Below are positions 54,353 through 63,920 of a stretch of 64,000 nt of DNA, one piece after another. Both the position numbers and the translations under genes were made by a program. The notes under the pieces are model-generated. The model had not been told where the DNA came from, made no database searches, and worked only from the letters and a program-made list of their open reading frames with translations. Every line of letters starts with the position of its first letter. The first letter of the stretch is position 1. This DNA is from Sodalis sp. dw_96 (GTDB lineage: Bacteria > Pseudomonadota > Gammaproteobacteria > Enterobacterales > Enterobacteriaceae): assembly GCF_018449575.1 (NCBI RefSeq), contig NZ_JAAVUT010000005.1:62001-126000 (forward strand), read 5' to 3'.

Positions 54353-56626
54353 TTAGTCCCGGTCATCGGGGGATAGGCGGCGGCGGGTCAATATCAGCAG
54401 TCCGCGCCACAATAACAGTGCCACCAGGACCACCGACAGCATGGCAATAATCGCCATCAGCACCGGATGCGTGGCCAGGGCATTCCAAATCCGCTCCCAC
54501 CACGGCAGATGCCCGACGTAATAAATGTCCCCGACCCGCAGGCTGTTGACGCCGGAATCGCGGATAATCGCCACCGACCCGAACATGGCCGCGCGTTTGC
54601 CGCTGTCCCCCAGCGCCTGGTTGAGCAGTGCAAAGCCCTGCTGGCCATCCGCCAGCAGCGCGACGATACTGCGTTGGGAGTGTGACGGCGACTGTACGCC
54701 GATAATGGCGGCCAGGGGTCCCTGGGCGCTGACGGTGGTCTGGCTGTCAGCCGCCGCATCGCTCACCGGCAAGGCCATATCGGGCAGCGGCACCTGGCGG
54801 TTAGGTTGCTCAACCCAGCTCTGGGTGGCGTCCACCAGCATGCTCATCTTGCGGTCATCCCGCAGGGATTGGGGAATGGTGCCCACCATGAGGATATCGC
54901 TGTCGAGATTTTTCGCCTGCGACCAGTCGTCGCTCAGGCGCAGCCCCAGGGCGGGATAACCGGTCAGCGCGCCGATCCCTCCCAATGCGTTAAGCAGCGT
55001 GGTCACCTGCACCGGCTGCGGCTGTTTGTTCACCAGCACCAGGGTTTCGGACAGATCGGCCATCCGGCTGAAGGGGAAACCGGCGCTGGCGAAGGCGCGC
55101 AGATCCGGCATCGGCAAAAAGTGGCGATAGCCGGAGAAATCCAGCGTCGAGCTATCGTCGATCACCACATGATTGACGGCGGTGGTATAGGTTTCACAGC
55201 GCCCTTCCGCGCCGCTGGCCAGCAGCGTGGTGTAATCAAAGTCAAATTTGAACTGATTGATTTCCCCAAGTTTCAGGGCGGGAATGGTCAGCGCTTTCGC
55301 CGAATCGAACAGTCCCCGCAACAGGGGCAGGTGCAATACCGCATTGCCCGGCTGGCCCTCTGGCCCAAGGGTATAGGCCTGCACAAACTGATTATTGAGG
55401 CTGATATTCAGCCGCGAATCATTATCCCGCTGCGGCGCGGTGTAGCGGTATTTCAGCCGCATATCGATACCGGAGCTGTGAATAAGAAACAAATCCGGCG
55501 GCAAATTGATGGTTAAGGGAATCGGCGACGGCTGGATGCCGCTGGACGACAGCTGTTCCGGGTACTGCTTCAGCTCTCCCAGGGTCATCGGCCGATCGGT
55601 ACGCACCCAGTTCGGCGCGTCATAAGGCAGCCGGGGCGCCAGCTGGCTGACTTCATTCACCGTCACGCGCGACCCGCGGAACAGGATATTTCCCTGGGTT
55701 ATCCCCTGCACCGCCGTGATCAGATCGTTGTCATCCCTCCCCATGATAAGCAGCAGCTTCACATAGGGGTCGGTGGGATGGGCAATCATTTCCACCGTCG
55801 GACCGTTCACCGCCGGATGGTCGTGGAGAAAATCCGGACGCCGGGCGTTGGTGGCGAAAATAATGCCGTGGCTTTCCGGCACGTGATTAAAAAGCACGGG
55901 AAAGGACTGGCCGCGCCACTGCGCGCGACCGCCGAACCATGAGGCCAATATGGCGGCGGCGCGCTGTTGTCCTGCATCCGGCGAGGCGGCAAACATCATA
56001 GGCAGCACCAGCGGCCGGTTATCCCGCGCATCAAAAAACGGCTCAGGGAAATGCGACAGCTCGTTTTGCAGCGGCAGCCGCTGATAGCGCAGGTTCAGCG
56101 AGCTGAATTTGCCGATATCCAGCCACAGCGTGCTGTTGGCCGGATTTTCACAGATATCCTGGTAGTGGCCGATGAATTCCAGCCGCAGCCGGTTAAAATC
56201 GCCGATATACAGCGGATCGATATCTATCAGGACATGATTGGATTTACCCAGTTGATCCTTGGTAATGGCGGTGATGCCCACCAGTTGGTCGTTGAGATAG
56301 ACCTTGAGATGGGACTCTATGGGGATCAAGGAGGGCGACGGGGTAAATTCCAGGGCAAGCTGAGCCTGGGTGACCACTTCATCGCTGCGCACGCCGAACT
56401 CGATTTGCCCTTCGGGGCTGACGCCGCGCAGCACAAAGGTGCCCGGCGGCGGGGCGACATCGGCGAACCGCAGCCGCACGTCGCGCACCGGTGCCTGAGC
56501 CGGTGCCGCCGGCTGTGTCGGCGGGGACGCCACCGCCGACGGCGTCTGATACTCCACGCCTTGCGCACCGTATGCGGCGCCCAGGGTGAAAAATAATAGG
56601 GTCAAGCAGGTCAGGTTTTTCATCAT
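54353..56626 (-). CDS. bcsB: BcsB, periplasmic cellulose synthase regulatory subunit
   Basis: BcsB is the periplasmic, membrane-anchored partner of BcsA that guides the glucan. The 757-residue product has a signal peptide (residues 1-21) and tandem carbohydrate-binding-like and flavodoxin-like domains, with QIEFGVRSDEVVTQAQLALE and CENPANSTLWLDIGKFSSLN. The C-terminal membrane anchor is MAIIAMLSVVLVALLLWRGL. A start at 56623 is equally possible. It is 16 bases downstream of bcsA. Confidence 0.96.
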   Translation of the reverse strand: MMKNLTCLTLLFFTLGAAYGAQGVEYQTPSAVASPPTQPAAPAQAPVRDVRLRFADVAPPPGTFVLRGVSPEGQIEFGVRSDEVVTQAQLALEFTPSPSLIPIESHLKVYLNDQLVGITAITKDQLGKSNHVLIDIDPLYIGDFNRLRLEFIGHYQDICENPANSTLWLDIGKFSSLNLRYQRLPLQNELSHFPEPFFDARDNRPLVLPMMFAASPDAGQQRAAAILASWFGGRAQWRGQSFPVLFNHVPESHGIIFATNARRPDFLHDHPAVNGPTVEMIAHPTDPYVKLLLIMGRDDNDLITAVQGITQGNILFRGSRVTVNEVSQLAPRLPYDAPNWVRTDRPMTLGELKQYPEQLSSSGIQPSPIPLTINLPPDLFLIHSSGIDMRLKYRYTAPQRDNDSRLNISLNNQFVQAYTLGPEGQPGNAVLHLPLLRGLFDSAKALTIPALKLGEINQFKFDFDYTTLLASGAEGRCETYTTAVNHVVIDDSSTLDFSGYRHFLPMPDLRAFASAGFPFSRMADLSETLVLVNKQPQPVQVTTLLNALGGIGALTGYPALGLRLSDDWSQAKNLDSDILMVGTIPQSLRDDRKMSMLVDATQSWVEQPNRQVPLPDMALPVSDAAADSQTTVSAQGPLAAIIGVQSPSHSQRSIVALLADGQQGFALLNQALGDSGKRAAMFGSVAIIRDSGVNSLRVGDIYYVGHLPWWERIWNALATHPVLMAIIAMLSVVLVALLLWRGLLILTRRRLSPDDRD

Positions 56627-56642
56627 ATTATTATCATCGGCG

Positions 56643-59252
56643 TCATGACGCCGTCTCGTCGTTAAGATGGGCGGCGGGCGCGGCCGCCACGCCTCGAGGC
56701 ATCAGGGATATAAACCAGGTAACCACCGCCGTCAGGCCAAAAAACAGCCGGCGGAAAAAGGGCGGAGCATACTCCGCCATCTGTTGATAGCCGCTAAACC
56801 CAAGGGCAATCACGTCCCGCAGGCTATGGATGGGCTTGTCTTCGGGAAAACCGTCCTGCCATAACGCCCAGGTATCGGCGCGGGCAAAGGTGCATTGGAT
56901 AAATTCGACATGCTGGCGGGTGCTCAAGGGACCCAGCTTCATACCGAGCCTGTCGTGGTAGACGCGGGTAATGTCGCAGGGAAAAGTATATTCCTGCTGA
57001 CCCCGCCGCAAAAAGAGGGTGACGCGATCGCCGACGGCGATGTCTTCCGCATAGCTCAGTTGGACACCGACGCCGGAATCGGAATAATCATGCAGGGTGC
57101 AGGTGTAAATATGGCCGTCCCCCACCATCAGCGCCGCCGGCATGTCAATCTCCACCCGGTGGGCCTGGCGCAGCTGCCTGGCCTCAAAAGCGACGGCGAT
57201 GGCGCCGCCGAGAATCATCATATTGTAAAGCGTCCAGGCCAGACTGATGAAAACCGTCATGATTTCATTGACATCGCCATACCCCAGCCGAAAGAGGCCG
57301 GCGATAAAACCGCACAGATTCAGGAACATCAATATCCGGTATGGACGGGTGAGCGCCCAATCGATGTAGGGTTTTTCAATCAGGCCGCCCTTGGCGGTGA
57401 CATTGAATTTTCCGCTGTGGGGGTTTAGCAGCGCCATGGTGGAGGGCATGGCGATATGCCAGGCCAGCACCGTTTCATAGATTTCGCTCCAGAACGAGTA
57501 GCGGTACTTGCCCTGCACCCGGGAGTTGGTCAGGCTGGCATGCACCATATGCGGCAAGACATACAGCAGGATAGCAATGGCCGGCGCGAAGATGATGTAG
57601 GCGTGCAGCAATAGAAAAGCCAGCGGCGCGGTAAGAAAGATCAGCCGCGGCACGCCGGATAAAAAATGCAGCATGGCGTTGGCGTAACACAGGCGCTGCG
57701 GAAGCTTCAACCCTTTACCCAGCAGCGGATTATCCAGCCGGAATATCTGCACCATGCCTCGCGCCCAGCGGATGCGCTGTCGAATATGTGCCGACAGGCT
57801 TTCAGTGGCCAGCCCCGCCGCCTGGGGAATGCGAATATAGGCGGAGGAGTAGCCGTGGCGATGCAGACGCAGCGAGGTATGGGCATCCTCGGTCACGGTT
57901 TCCACCGCCAGCCCGCCAATCTCTTCCAGCGCGGAGCGGCGCATGACCGCGCACGAACCGCAGAAGAAGGCGGCATCCCAGAGATCGTTGCCATCCTGTA
58001 CCAGGCCATAGAACAAAGAGCCTTCATTGGGCGCGCGGCGAAAGCGGCCCAGGTTGCGCTCAAAGGGGTCGGGGGAGAAAAAGTGATGGGGAGTTTGCAA
58101 CATGCCCAACTGACGGTCTTTGAAAAACCAGCCGAGACTTACTTGCAAAAACGAGCGGGTGGGAACATGGTCGCAGTCGAAAATCGCCACGAATTCCCCC
58201 CGGGATCGCGCCAGGGCGTAATTAACATTGCCCGCCTTGGCATATTTATGGGGCGGCGGGGCGATGTAATGAATGCCTATTTCGGCGGCGAACGCTTTGA
58301 ATTCCGGCCGGTTGCCGTCGTCCAGCAGGTAAATGGCCAGCTTTTTATGCGGCCAGTCGATGCCCAGGGCGGCGTAGAGCGTCGGTTTGACCACCGCCAG
58401 ATCTTCATTGAAGGTGGGGATAAGGATATCCACCGTCGGCCAGGACGCCACATCCGGCGGCATCGCCACCGGCTTGCGGTGCAGGGGCCAGATGGTCTGG
58501 AAATAGCCCAGCACCAGCACCAGACAGGAATAGGTTTCCGCCATCAGCAGCAGCAGGCCGCAGGCCAGGCTCACCGGATCGTCCCAGTTCAGGGTCGAGG
58601 TATAGCGCCACCACATATAGCGGCAAGAAATGGTCAGGGACAAAATGATAAGCATCAGCGCCGGCAGCCGGCCGGGAATCCGTCTGACCACCATGGCGAT
58701 ACACCACAGCAACAAGACGAAGACAAACTGGGCCCAAAGGCTGAAGGGCTGCGAGATGCAAAACAGCGTGGTCACCGCCGCCACCAGACTGAGGGAGTAA
58801 AGCATCACCCGGCGCAGACCGCGATTCAGATGGCCCAGCCGTTGCACGGTCTCCTGCCCCAACCCCGCGTTGCTAAGACGCCGGGGCAGCATGTGCAGCC
58901 ACTGATAATAATATCGCCGCCCCCGGATAATGAACGCAGGCGGCGTCAGCCACTTTTCCCGCCGCCGGCCGGACATAACCACCATCAGCCAGATCCCTTG
59001 CAGCAGATAGCGCAAGCCGTCCATCAGACGGGGGCGCTCCGGGGAAATATGCGGAAACCATAACCGGCGGCGATAGCGCACCCGCCGCCAGGAGGCCGAC
59101 TCAAGGCGCAGGAACATCCAGCACAGGATCACCATGGCGCTCATCAGCCAGGATGCCGACCGCGATGCGCCCTGCCCGCGATACCCCAGGTAGCGCCGCC
59201 GCAGGCGCCATGAAACCGGCGGCATCAGGAAGAACCGCAACAGCATGCTCAT
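56643..59252 (-). CDS. bcsA: BcsA, cellulose synthase catalytic subunit
   Basis: BcsA polymerises UDP-glucose into cellulose at the inner membrane and is activated by cyclic di-GMP. Using ATG 59252, which overlaps the bcsQ stop (ATGA), gives 869 residues. GT2 features seen are PTVDILIPTFNEDLAVVKPT, FDCDHVPTRSFL (DxD-like), TEDAHTSLRLH and QRIRWARGMVQ. The C-terminal PilZ domain has RQAHR (RxxxR) and DYSDSG (D/NxSxxG), which bind cyclic di-GMP. Confidence 0.97.
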   Translation of the reverse strand: MSMLLRFFLMPPVSWRLRRRYLGYRGQGASRSASWLMSAMVILCWMFLRLESASWRRVRYRRRLWFPHISPERPRLMDGLRYLLQGIWLMVVMSGRRREKWLTPPAFIIRGRRYYYQWLHMLPRRLSNAGLGQETVQRLGHLNRGLRRVMLYSLSLVAAVTTLFCISQPFSLWAQFVFVLLLWCIAMVVRRIPGRLPALMLIILSLTISCRYMWWRYTSTLNWDDPVSLACGLLLLMAETYSCLVLVLGYFQTIWPLHRKPVAMPPDVASWPTVDILIPTFNEDLAVVKPTLYAALGIDWPHKKLAIYLLDDGNRPEFKAFAAEIGIHYIAPPPHKYAKAGNVNYALARSRGEFVAIFDCDHVPTRSFLQVSLGWFFKDRQLGMLQTPHHFFSPDPFERNLGRFRRAPNEGSLFYGLVQDGNDLWDAAFFCGSCAVMRRSALEEIGGLAVETVTEDAHTSLRLHRHGYSSAYIRIPQAAGLATESLSAHIRQRIRWARGMVQIFRLDNPLLGKGLKLPQRLCYANAMLHFLSGVPRLIFLTAPLAFLLLHAYIIFAPAIAILLYVLPHMVHASLTNSRVQGKYRYSFWSEIYETVLAWHIAMPSTMALLNPHSGKFNVTAKGGLIEKPYIDWALTRPYRILMFLNLCGFIAGLFRLGYGDVNEIMTVFISLAWTLYNMMILGGAIAVAFEARQLRQAHRVEIDMPAALMVGDGHIYTCTLHDYSDSGVGVQLSYAEDIAVGDRVTLFLRRGQQEYTFPCDITRVYHDRLGMKLGPLSTRQHVEFIQCTFARADTWALWQDGFPEDKPIHSLRDVIALGFSGYQQMAEYAPPFFRRLFFGLTAVVTWFISLMPRGVAAAPAAHLNDETAS

Positions 59253-59983
59253 GGGGCGGATTCTGAACAATGGATCAGGCACCAATTGGCCAGCGTCACG
59301 ATCTCTTCGGCCGCGTTGCTGTCCGGCCGATATTCCCCCAAGGGCTGTTTCGCCGCCAGGGCTTCGGCCATCGACTCATCGCGATGAATGATCACCGGCA
59401 ATACGCCTTCCAGAGTCTGCTGCCAAAGCTGATTGATATCGTGCTGAAGCCCGCTGGCGGGCATATATTGATTAATAAGCAGCCGGCAGCCGGCGGGTAG
59501 CGCCTGCTGGTGCAAACGGGCATGGCAATTGCCGTCCGGGTTAATGACCATTAGGATATGGTCCGCGGCAGACAGGCATTGTTGCGTGGCGGGGCTATCG
59601 CCGCCAGGTATATCCAGCAGGATCCAGCGGTAACCTTTGGCGGCGCGCAGCCGCGCGAGGTCGTGCCCCCAGCCCTCCCGCCCGGACAGCGGGTGCTCAA
59701 GCCGCAGCCGCTCCTCCGCCGTGGTGCGCCCGAACGGCAGAAACGCCAGCCCTTCCAGGTATTCCATCGCACCTTCGTGCCAGCCTTGGCCGTCAAATTC
59801 CGCCCGCGCCCATCCACGGGGGTGATCAAAAGGCATATTAAAATGCAGCCTCAGCAAATTATCCGGCGACAGATCCACCGCCAGCACGGATTCACCGGCC
59901 TGGTATAATGCCCAGGCCAGGGCCGCCGTTATTGAGGTTGTCCCGGCGCCGCCGCGAATACCCGACAAGGCGATAATCGGCAT
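59249..59983 (-). CDS. bcsQ: BcsQ, MinD-like ATPase of the cellulose machinery
   Basis: BcsQ is a ParA/MinD-family protein that helps localise the cellulose complex. The 244-residue protein has a deviant Walker A, GIRGGAGTTSITAALAWAL, near its N-terminus, AVDLSPDNLLRLHFNM, and LDIPGGDSPATQQ. The C-terminus matches E. coli BcsQ (EIVTLANWCLIHCS). It follows bcsR by 3 bases. Confidence 0.95.
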   Translation of the reverse strand: MPIIALSGIRGGAGTTSITAALAWALYQAGESVLAVDLSPDNLLRLHFNMPFDHPRGWARAEFDGQGWHEGAMEYLEGLAFLPFGRTTAEERLRLEHPLSGREGWGHDLARLRAAKGYRWILLDIPGGDSPATQQCLSAADHILMVINPDGNCHARLHQQALPAGCRLLINQYMPASGLQHDINQLWQQTLEGVLPVIIHRDESMAEALAAKQPLGEYRPDSNAAEEIVTLANWCLIHCSESAP

Positions 59984-59986
59984 GCT

Positions 59987-60217
59987 TTACTCTTGCCGCT
60001 GTGAGCCGTCGGTTGCCGGGGACAAGGCATCCAGGCCGTCGGAATAAACAAACTCGGCCAACAGGGGCCAGCACGACAAAATATGTGGAAATTGCTCTTG
60101 CAAATTGATATCGACGTAATGAAATTTCGGTAGGGCGAAAATATGACTCAGCACACGGACATCGTCTTGTTTTTCTGCAACCGAAGTTACACCAGGAGTA
60201 AATAAATTATTTTCCAT
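59987..60217 (-). CDS. bcsR: BcsR, small cellulose complex regulator
   Basis: BcsR stabilises BcsQ and joins BcsE in the Bcs macrocomplex. The 76-residue product contains DVRVLSHIFALPKFHYVDIN, which is the conserved BcsR core, and LLAEFVYSD. It is the first gene of the minus-strand bcsRQABC operon, divergent from bcsE across 178 bases. Confidence 0.92.
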   Translation of the reverse strand: MENNLFTPGVTSVAEKQDDVRVLSHIFALPKFHYVDINLQEQFPHILSCWPLLAEFVYSDGLDALSPATDGSQRQE

Positions 60218-60395
60218 GTCGCGCCTTAAAATATTCCAATAACTTTCTACATTGATTTAATAATTTCGGGATTCGCCCTGCGCTTTTGTTTGAACTATAG
60301 TTGATTTAGTTATTGCTAATAGCGAGATGACAATTTAGCATACTCTCAAAAGCGTTATTACCTCAACAGACTTTTAACTAAAAGCAAAAGAACAC
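60218..60395. promoter_or_regulatory. Divergent bcsR/bcsE promoter region
   Basis: The 178-base AT-rich gap separates the two bcs operons and must hold both promoters. No operator was identified. Confidence 0.5.
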
Positions 60396-61961
60396 ATGGC
60401 GCTCTCCTTTTCATTTGGTATCTACCACAGCTTTGAAGAATTATCGGTAATGCAGTCTCACGGCTGCTACTGGGTCAATATAGAACGTCAAGGGGATGCC
60501 CGCCAGTTATGCCGGCAAATCATTAACGCACAGGGGGCGGCAACCCGCGCGGCCCTGATATGCTGCGGCGATAGCCCCGAGCAACTGCTGGAGGGCCTGC
60601 CGCCCCCCGACACGGAGAACGCCGGACCGCCGGCTTCGCTGCCGCTGTTCCGGCTGCCGGAAAAAAAATCGGCCCTTCGTCGGCTGACGTCTGATTTATT
60701 GCGGGCGTGTAATGTCAAAGACCGCCTTTTTATCCTTCTTTTCACCGCTAGCGCATGGCAAGACTTTTCGCAAACGGAAATTGACGACTGGCTGGGAAAT
60801 ACCCGACGGTGGTTAATAAAGCACGGCGCCACTTTTTTAATTCTTAGTTACGGCAGCGGCGTATCGCAATTAAAAAATCAACTTATTTCCCAATTCCCCT
60901 CCCTTTCCGGTTTATCGAGCGTGCAATCACTGCAAGATTGCGTGCGATATCAGGTTTCCTGGTGGTTCAGCGGTAAAGGTTTAATTGCCAATCAGGCAAT
61001 GACCTGGGAAATGGATGACCGGCAACGGTTTGTGCAGAGTATCCTATTGCCGTCTTATTCTCCTTCGGTCAATGATGAACAGCTGTGCCTGGCGGAAAAA
61101 AGCGTACTGGAAGGCGCGCCGCCCCTGTCGGTAAACTGGCGGCTGCTGGAAGACAACGCCCTGCTGATGCAGCAAGGCATGCTGAGACACTCCGCCACGC
61201 TGATTTTCGCCCTGACCGAAAGTGAACAGGTTGCCGAACTGGCGCAGCAGATCCATACCCTGCGCCGTCAGCGCGGCGTCGCCTTAAAAATCGTGGTCCG
61301 GGAAATGAAGGCCAGCCTGCGTTATACCGATGAAAGGCTGTTGCAGGCCTGCGGCGCCAATCTGGTGGTACCCTACATCGCCCCGTTGTCGAGCTTTCTG
61401 ACCCTGCTGGAAAGCATACAGGGACAGCGCTTTACCCGTCATGTACCGGCCACCGTCGACCCGTTGCTGGCCGCCGTCAACCCTTCGCGGTTAAAGGGCG
61501 CGGTAAGCAATGATACGTTTCGCCAGGTAGTGCCTAACCTGATTGAGAATCCCTTGATGCCGGAAGACGACAAGGGAATTCTCATCGCGCTCAGACCGGT
61601 GCCGGGCCTGCCGCCCCGGCAGGCGTTATCCCTGTGCCGCCTGCGGCGCGGGGGCGATCTGGTGACCGCAACGCCGCGCCGGATATACTTGTTTCTGTCC
61701 AATTGCCGCATTAACGATCTTGATACCGTGCTGGGCTATATCTTTCGTCTGCCCATTGCCGAGGCGTTCAGCAATCGCCAGGTCTGGACCCATGACGTGC
61801 AAATCATCAGTGAAGTCAGGCAGATTGGCAAAGCCGGTTCGCCGCAGGCCGACGATACCCCGATCACGGCGGCCGTGGCCTACACGCGCCCCGCCTCGGT
61901 GCGGCATAATCCCCGGCCCCTGACGCTGTCCTTTGTTGCGCCACAGGACGTACGGCCATGA
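60396..61961 (+). CDS. bcsE: BcsE, cyclic di-GMP-binding cellulose regulator
   Basis: BcsE binds cyclic di-GMP through its GIL domain and increases cellulose output. The 521-residue protein begins MALSFSFGIYHSFEELSVMQ. The I-site-like RxGD motif is seen near residue 414 in LCRLRRGGDLVTATPRRIYL. A degenerate receiver-like and NTPase-like region precedes it. It overlaps bcsF by 4 bases. Confidence 0.95.
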   Translation: MALSFSFGIYHSFEELSVMQSHGCYWVNIERQGDARQLCRQIINAQGAATRAALICCGDSPEQLLEGLPPPDTENAGPPASLPLFRLPEKKSALRRLTSDLLRACNVKDRLFILLFTASAWQDFSQTEIDDWLGNTRRWLIKHGATFLILSYGSGVSQLKNQLISQFPSLSGLSSVQSLQDCVRYQVSWWFSGKGLIANQAMTWEMDDRQRFVQSILLPSYSPSVNDEQLCLAEKSVLEGAPPLSVNWRLLEDNALLMQQGMLRHSATLIFALTESEQVAELAQQIHTLRRQRGVALKIVVREMKASLRYTDERLLQACGANLVVPYIAPLSSFLTLLESIQGQRFTRHVPATVDPLLAAVNPSRLKGAVSNDTFRQVVPNLIENPLMPEDDKGILIALRPVPGLPPRQALSLCRLRRGGDLVTATPRRIYLFLSNCRINDLDTVLGYIFRLPIAEAFSNRQVWTHDVQIISEVRQIGKAGSPQADDTPITAAVAYTRPASVRHNPRPLTLSFVAPQDVRP

Positions 61962-62152
61962 ATATTGACGATATCCTGCAGCTGATTGTATTTTGCGCCA
62001 TCATTTTTTTCCCTCTGGGCTACCTTTTTCACCGCCGGTTTCCTTTTTGGTTGTCCACTTTGCAATCCCATATTCTCTCTCCGCGTTATTTGAAATCGGC
62101 AGGCATCTGGACGCGCAAAGATCTTCCGTCAGGTAAAAATAGAAAATCATGA
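61958..62152 (+). CDS. bcsF: BcsF, small membrane protein of the cellulose complex
   Basis: BcsF recruits BcsE to the membrane. The 64-residue product begins MNIDDILQLIVFCAIIFFPL, one membrane helix, and has a basic C-terminal tail (WTRKDLPSGKNRKS). It overlaps bcsE by 4 bases and bcsG by 4 bases. Confidence 0.94.
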   Translation: MNIDDILQLIVFCAIIFFPLGYLFHRRFPFWLSTLQSHILSPRYLKSAGIWTRKDLPSGKNRKS

Positions 62153-63777
62153 ATCTGAATAACACGTCGGGTTTGAGGCATCATTGGCGCGGTCTTGGCG
62201 CGTGGAATTATTATTTCCTGATTAAATTTACGCTGTTGTGGCTGGGCTATCTTAATTTTCATGCGCTGGATAATCTGGTCTTTGCCGCCTATTTGCTGTT
62301 TCCCTTGTCATCAGCGCGCCTGCATCGTTGGCGAAACATTATCGGCATACCCATCGGCTTCGCGGTGTTTTACAGCGATACCTGGTTGCCGGGCATTCAC
62401 TCTATTCTCTCGGCGGGATCGCAGGTAGCCGGCTTTAGCGCCATGTACTTGCTGGAGCTGATTAACCGCTTTATCGACTGGCAATGGGTAGGGGCGGCTT
62501 TTGCCCTGCTGGTGGCTTATTTGTTTATCTCGCAGTGGCTGCGGATCACGGTATTTACCATGGCGGTGTTGATAGGCCTCAATGTGATGCACATTACCGG
62601 GCCGCTCTTCCAGCTGGGCCCGATTACGTCGGTTGCCGCCGGGCCAGCCGATGCGCCGGCCGCCGCCGGCAGCGTTCCGGCGGCAATGATCGCCCCCCCC
62701 ACCACTGGGAATCTCACCGCTTACCTCAATGGGTTTTACCAGCGGGAAAGCCAGCGCGCCACCCAATTTCCCCAAGCCTTGCCCGCCGACGCGGCGCCTT
62801 TTTCCCTGTTGATCATCCAGATCTGCTCACTGTCCTGGTCCGATCTTGAAGCGATCCAGATGAAGACGTCACCGTTCTGGGGCAAATTTGATCTGATGTT
62901 CGATAATTTTAACTCAGGCACCGCCTATAGCGGCCCGGCGGCCATACGTCTGCTGCGCGCCAGTTGCGGTCAGGAAAAACACAAGGATCTCTATTCCCCC
63001 GCCAACCAGCAGTGTTATCTGTTCGATAATCTGGCGAAGCTGGGTTTCAAGACCGAGCTCATGCTCGATCACAGCGGCCAGTTCGGTAATTTTTTGCAAA
63101 ACATCCGCGATGATGGAAATATGCAGGAGCCGCTGATGTCTCAGGCGGGGATAGGGCATTCGTTAAATTCATTTGACGGCGAACCCATCTATGATGACTT
63201 GCAATTGCTCGATCGCTGGCTGACGCAGCAAACCCATTACGGCGATCTGCGCACGGCCACCTTTTTTAATCTTATCACCCTGCATGACGGCAACCGCTAT
63301 GTGGGCGCCCACAGCGCCGCCGATTATGCCTCCAGGGCCACCACATTGTTTAATCAGCTGGACAGCTTCTTTGACCAGTTGGAGAAATCAGGCCGCCGGG
63401 TCGTGGTGGTGGTGGTGCCCGAACATGGCGCCGCCCTGGTGGGAGATAAGATGCAGATGCCCGGTTTGCGGGATATTCCCAGCCCGTCCATTACCCATGT
63501 GCCGATGGGCATCAAATTTATCGGCATCAAGGCGCCCCACCAGCAGCCGTCGCTGCGTATAACCGCCCCCAGCAGCTATCTGGCGCTGTCGGAGCTGGTC
63601 TCCCGCCTGGTGGACGGCAAGGTGTTTCAGGCGCAGCAAATCGACTGGACCGCCCTGACCAAGGATTTGCCCCAGACCGCCGCCGTGTCGGAAAACGATG
63701 CCAGCACGGTGATCAATTATCAGGGCAAGACCTTTATCCGCCTTGACGGCGGCGACTGGGTGCCGTACCCGCAATAA
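62149..63777 (+). CDS. bcsG: BcsG, phosphoethanolamine transferase for cellulose
   Basis: BcsG adds phosphoethanolamine to cellulose. The 542-residue protein has four to five N-terminal membrane helices (residues 20-165). The periplasmic alkaline-phosphatase-like domain has the zinc/nucleophile region NFNSGTAYSGPAAIRLLRAS (Ser), LDHSGQFGNF, and VVVVPEHGAALVGDKM. It is the last gene of bcsEFG, which is usually present in enterics making modified cellulose. A 107-bp repeat begins just after its stop. Confidence 0.96.
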   Translation: MNLNNTSGLRHHWRGLGAWNYYFLIKFTLLWLGYLNFHALDNLVFAAYLLFPLSSARLHRWRNIIGIPIGFAVFYSDTWLPGIHSILSAGSQVAGFSAMYLLELINRFIDWQWVGAAFALLVAYLFISQWLRITVFTMAVLIGLNVMHITGPLFQLGPITSVAAGPADAPAAAGSVPAAMIAPPTTGNLTAYLNGFYQRESQRATQFPQALPADAAPFSLLIIQICSLSWSDLEAIQMKTSPFWGKFDLMFDNFNSGTAYSGPAAIRLLRASCGQEKHKDLYSPANQQCYLFDNLAKLGFKTELMLDHSGQFGNFLQNIRDDGNMQEPLMSQAGIGHSLNSFDGEPIYDDLQLLDRWLTQQTHYGDLRTATFFNLITLHDGNRYVGAHSAADYASRATTLFNQLDSFFDQLEKSGRRVVVVVVPEHGAALVGDKMQMPGLRDIPSPSITHVPMGIKFIGIKAPHQQPSLRITAPSSYLALSELVSRLVDGKVFQAQQIDWTALTKDLPQTAAVSENDASTVINYQGKTFIRLDGGDWVPYPQ

Positions 63778-63781
63778 CCGG

Positions 63782-63920
63782 GGCGCCACATGGCACGGTA
63801 GGCCCGCGATCACTGATTGTGCAACAAACGTGTTAAAGGGAGACCGCACCAATGTGGTCGAATCGGGCGTGGTTTTTACGCCCGACCGAGCGCCACATGG
63901 CACGGTAGGCCCGCGATCGC
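63782..63920. repeat. Second locus of the 107-bp repeat, about 1.3 units
   Basis: A partial unit (63782-63831, with GCGCCACATGGCACGGTAGG) is followed by a near-complete unit from 63832 (GTTAAAGGGAGACCGCACCA) to about 63920. The sequence is closely similar to the array at 9891-10258, about 53 kb away. It follows the bcsG stop directly and does not overlap any coding region I can support. Confidence 0.93.

Noticed and set aside
57666..59063. Long open frame (465 codons) opposite bcsA
   Set aside because: It is antisense to a clearly conserved gene. High GC and third-codon bias keep opposite frames open. There is no family resemblance or ribosome-binding site.
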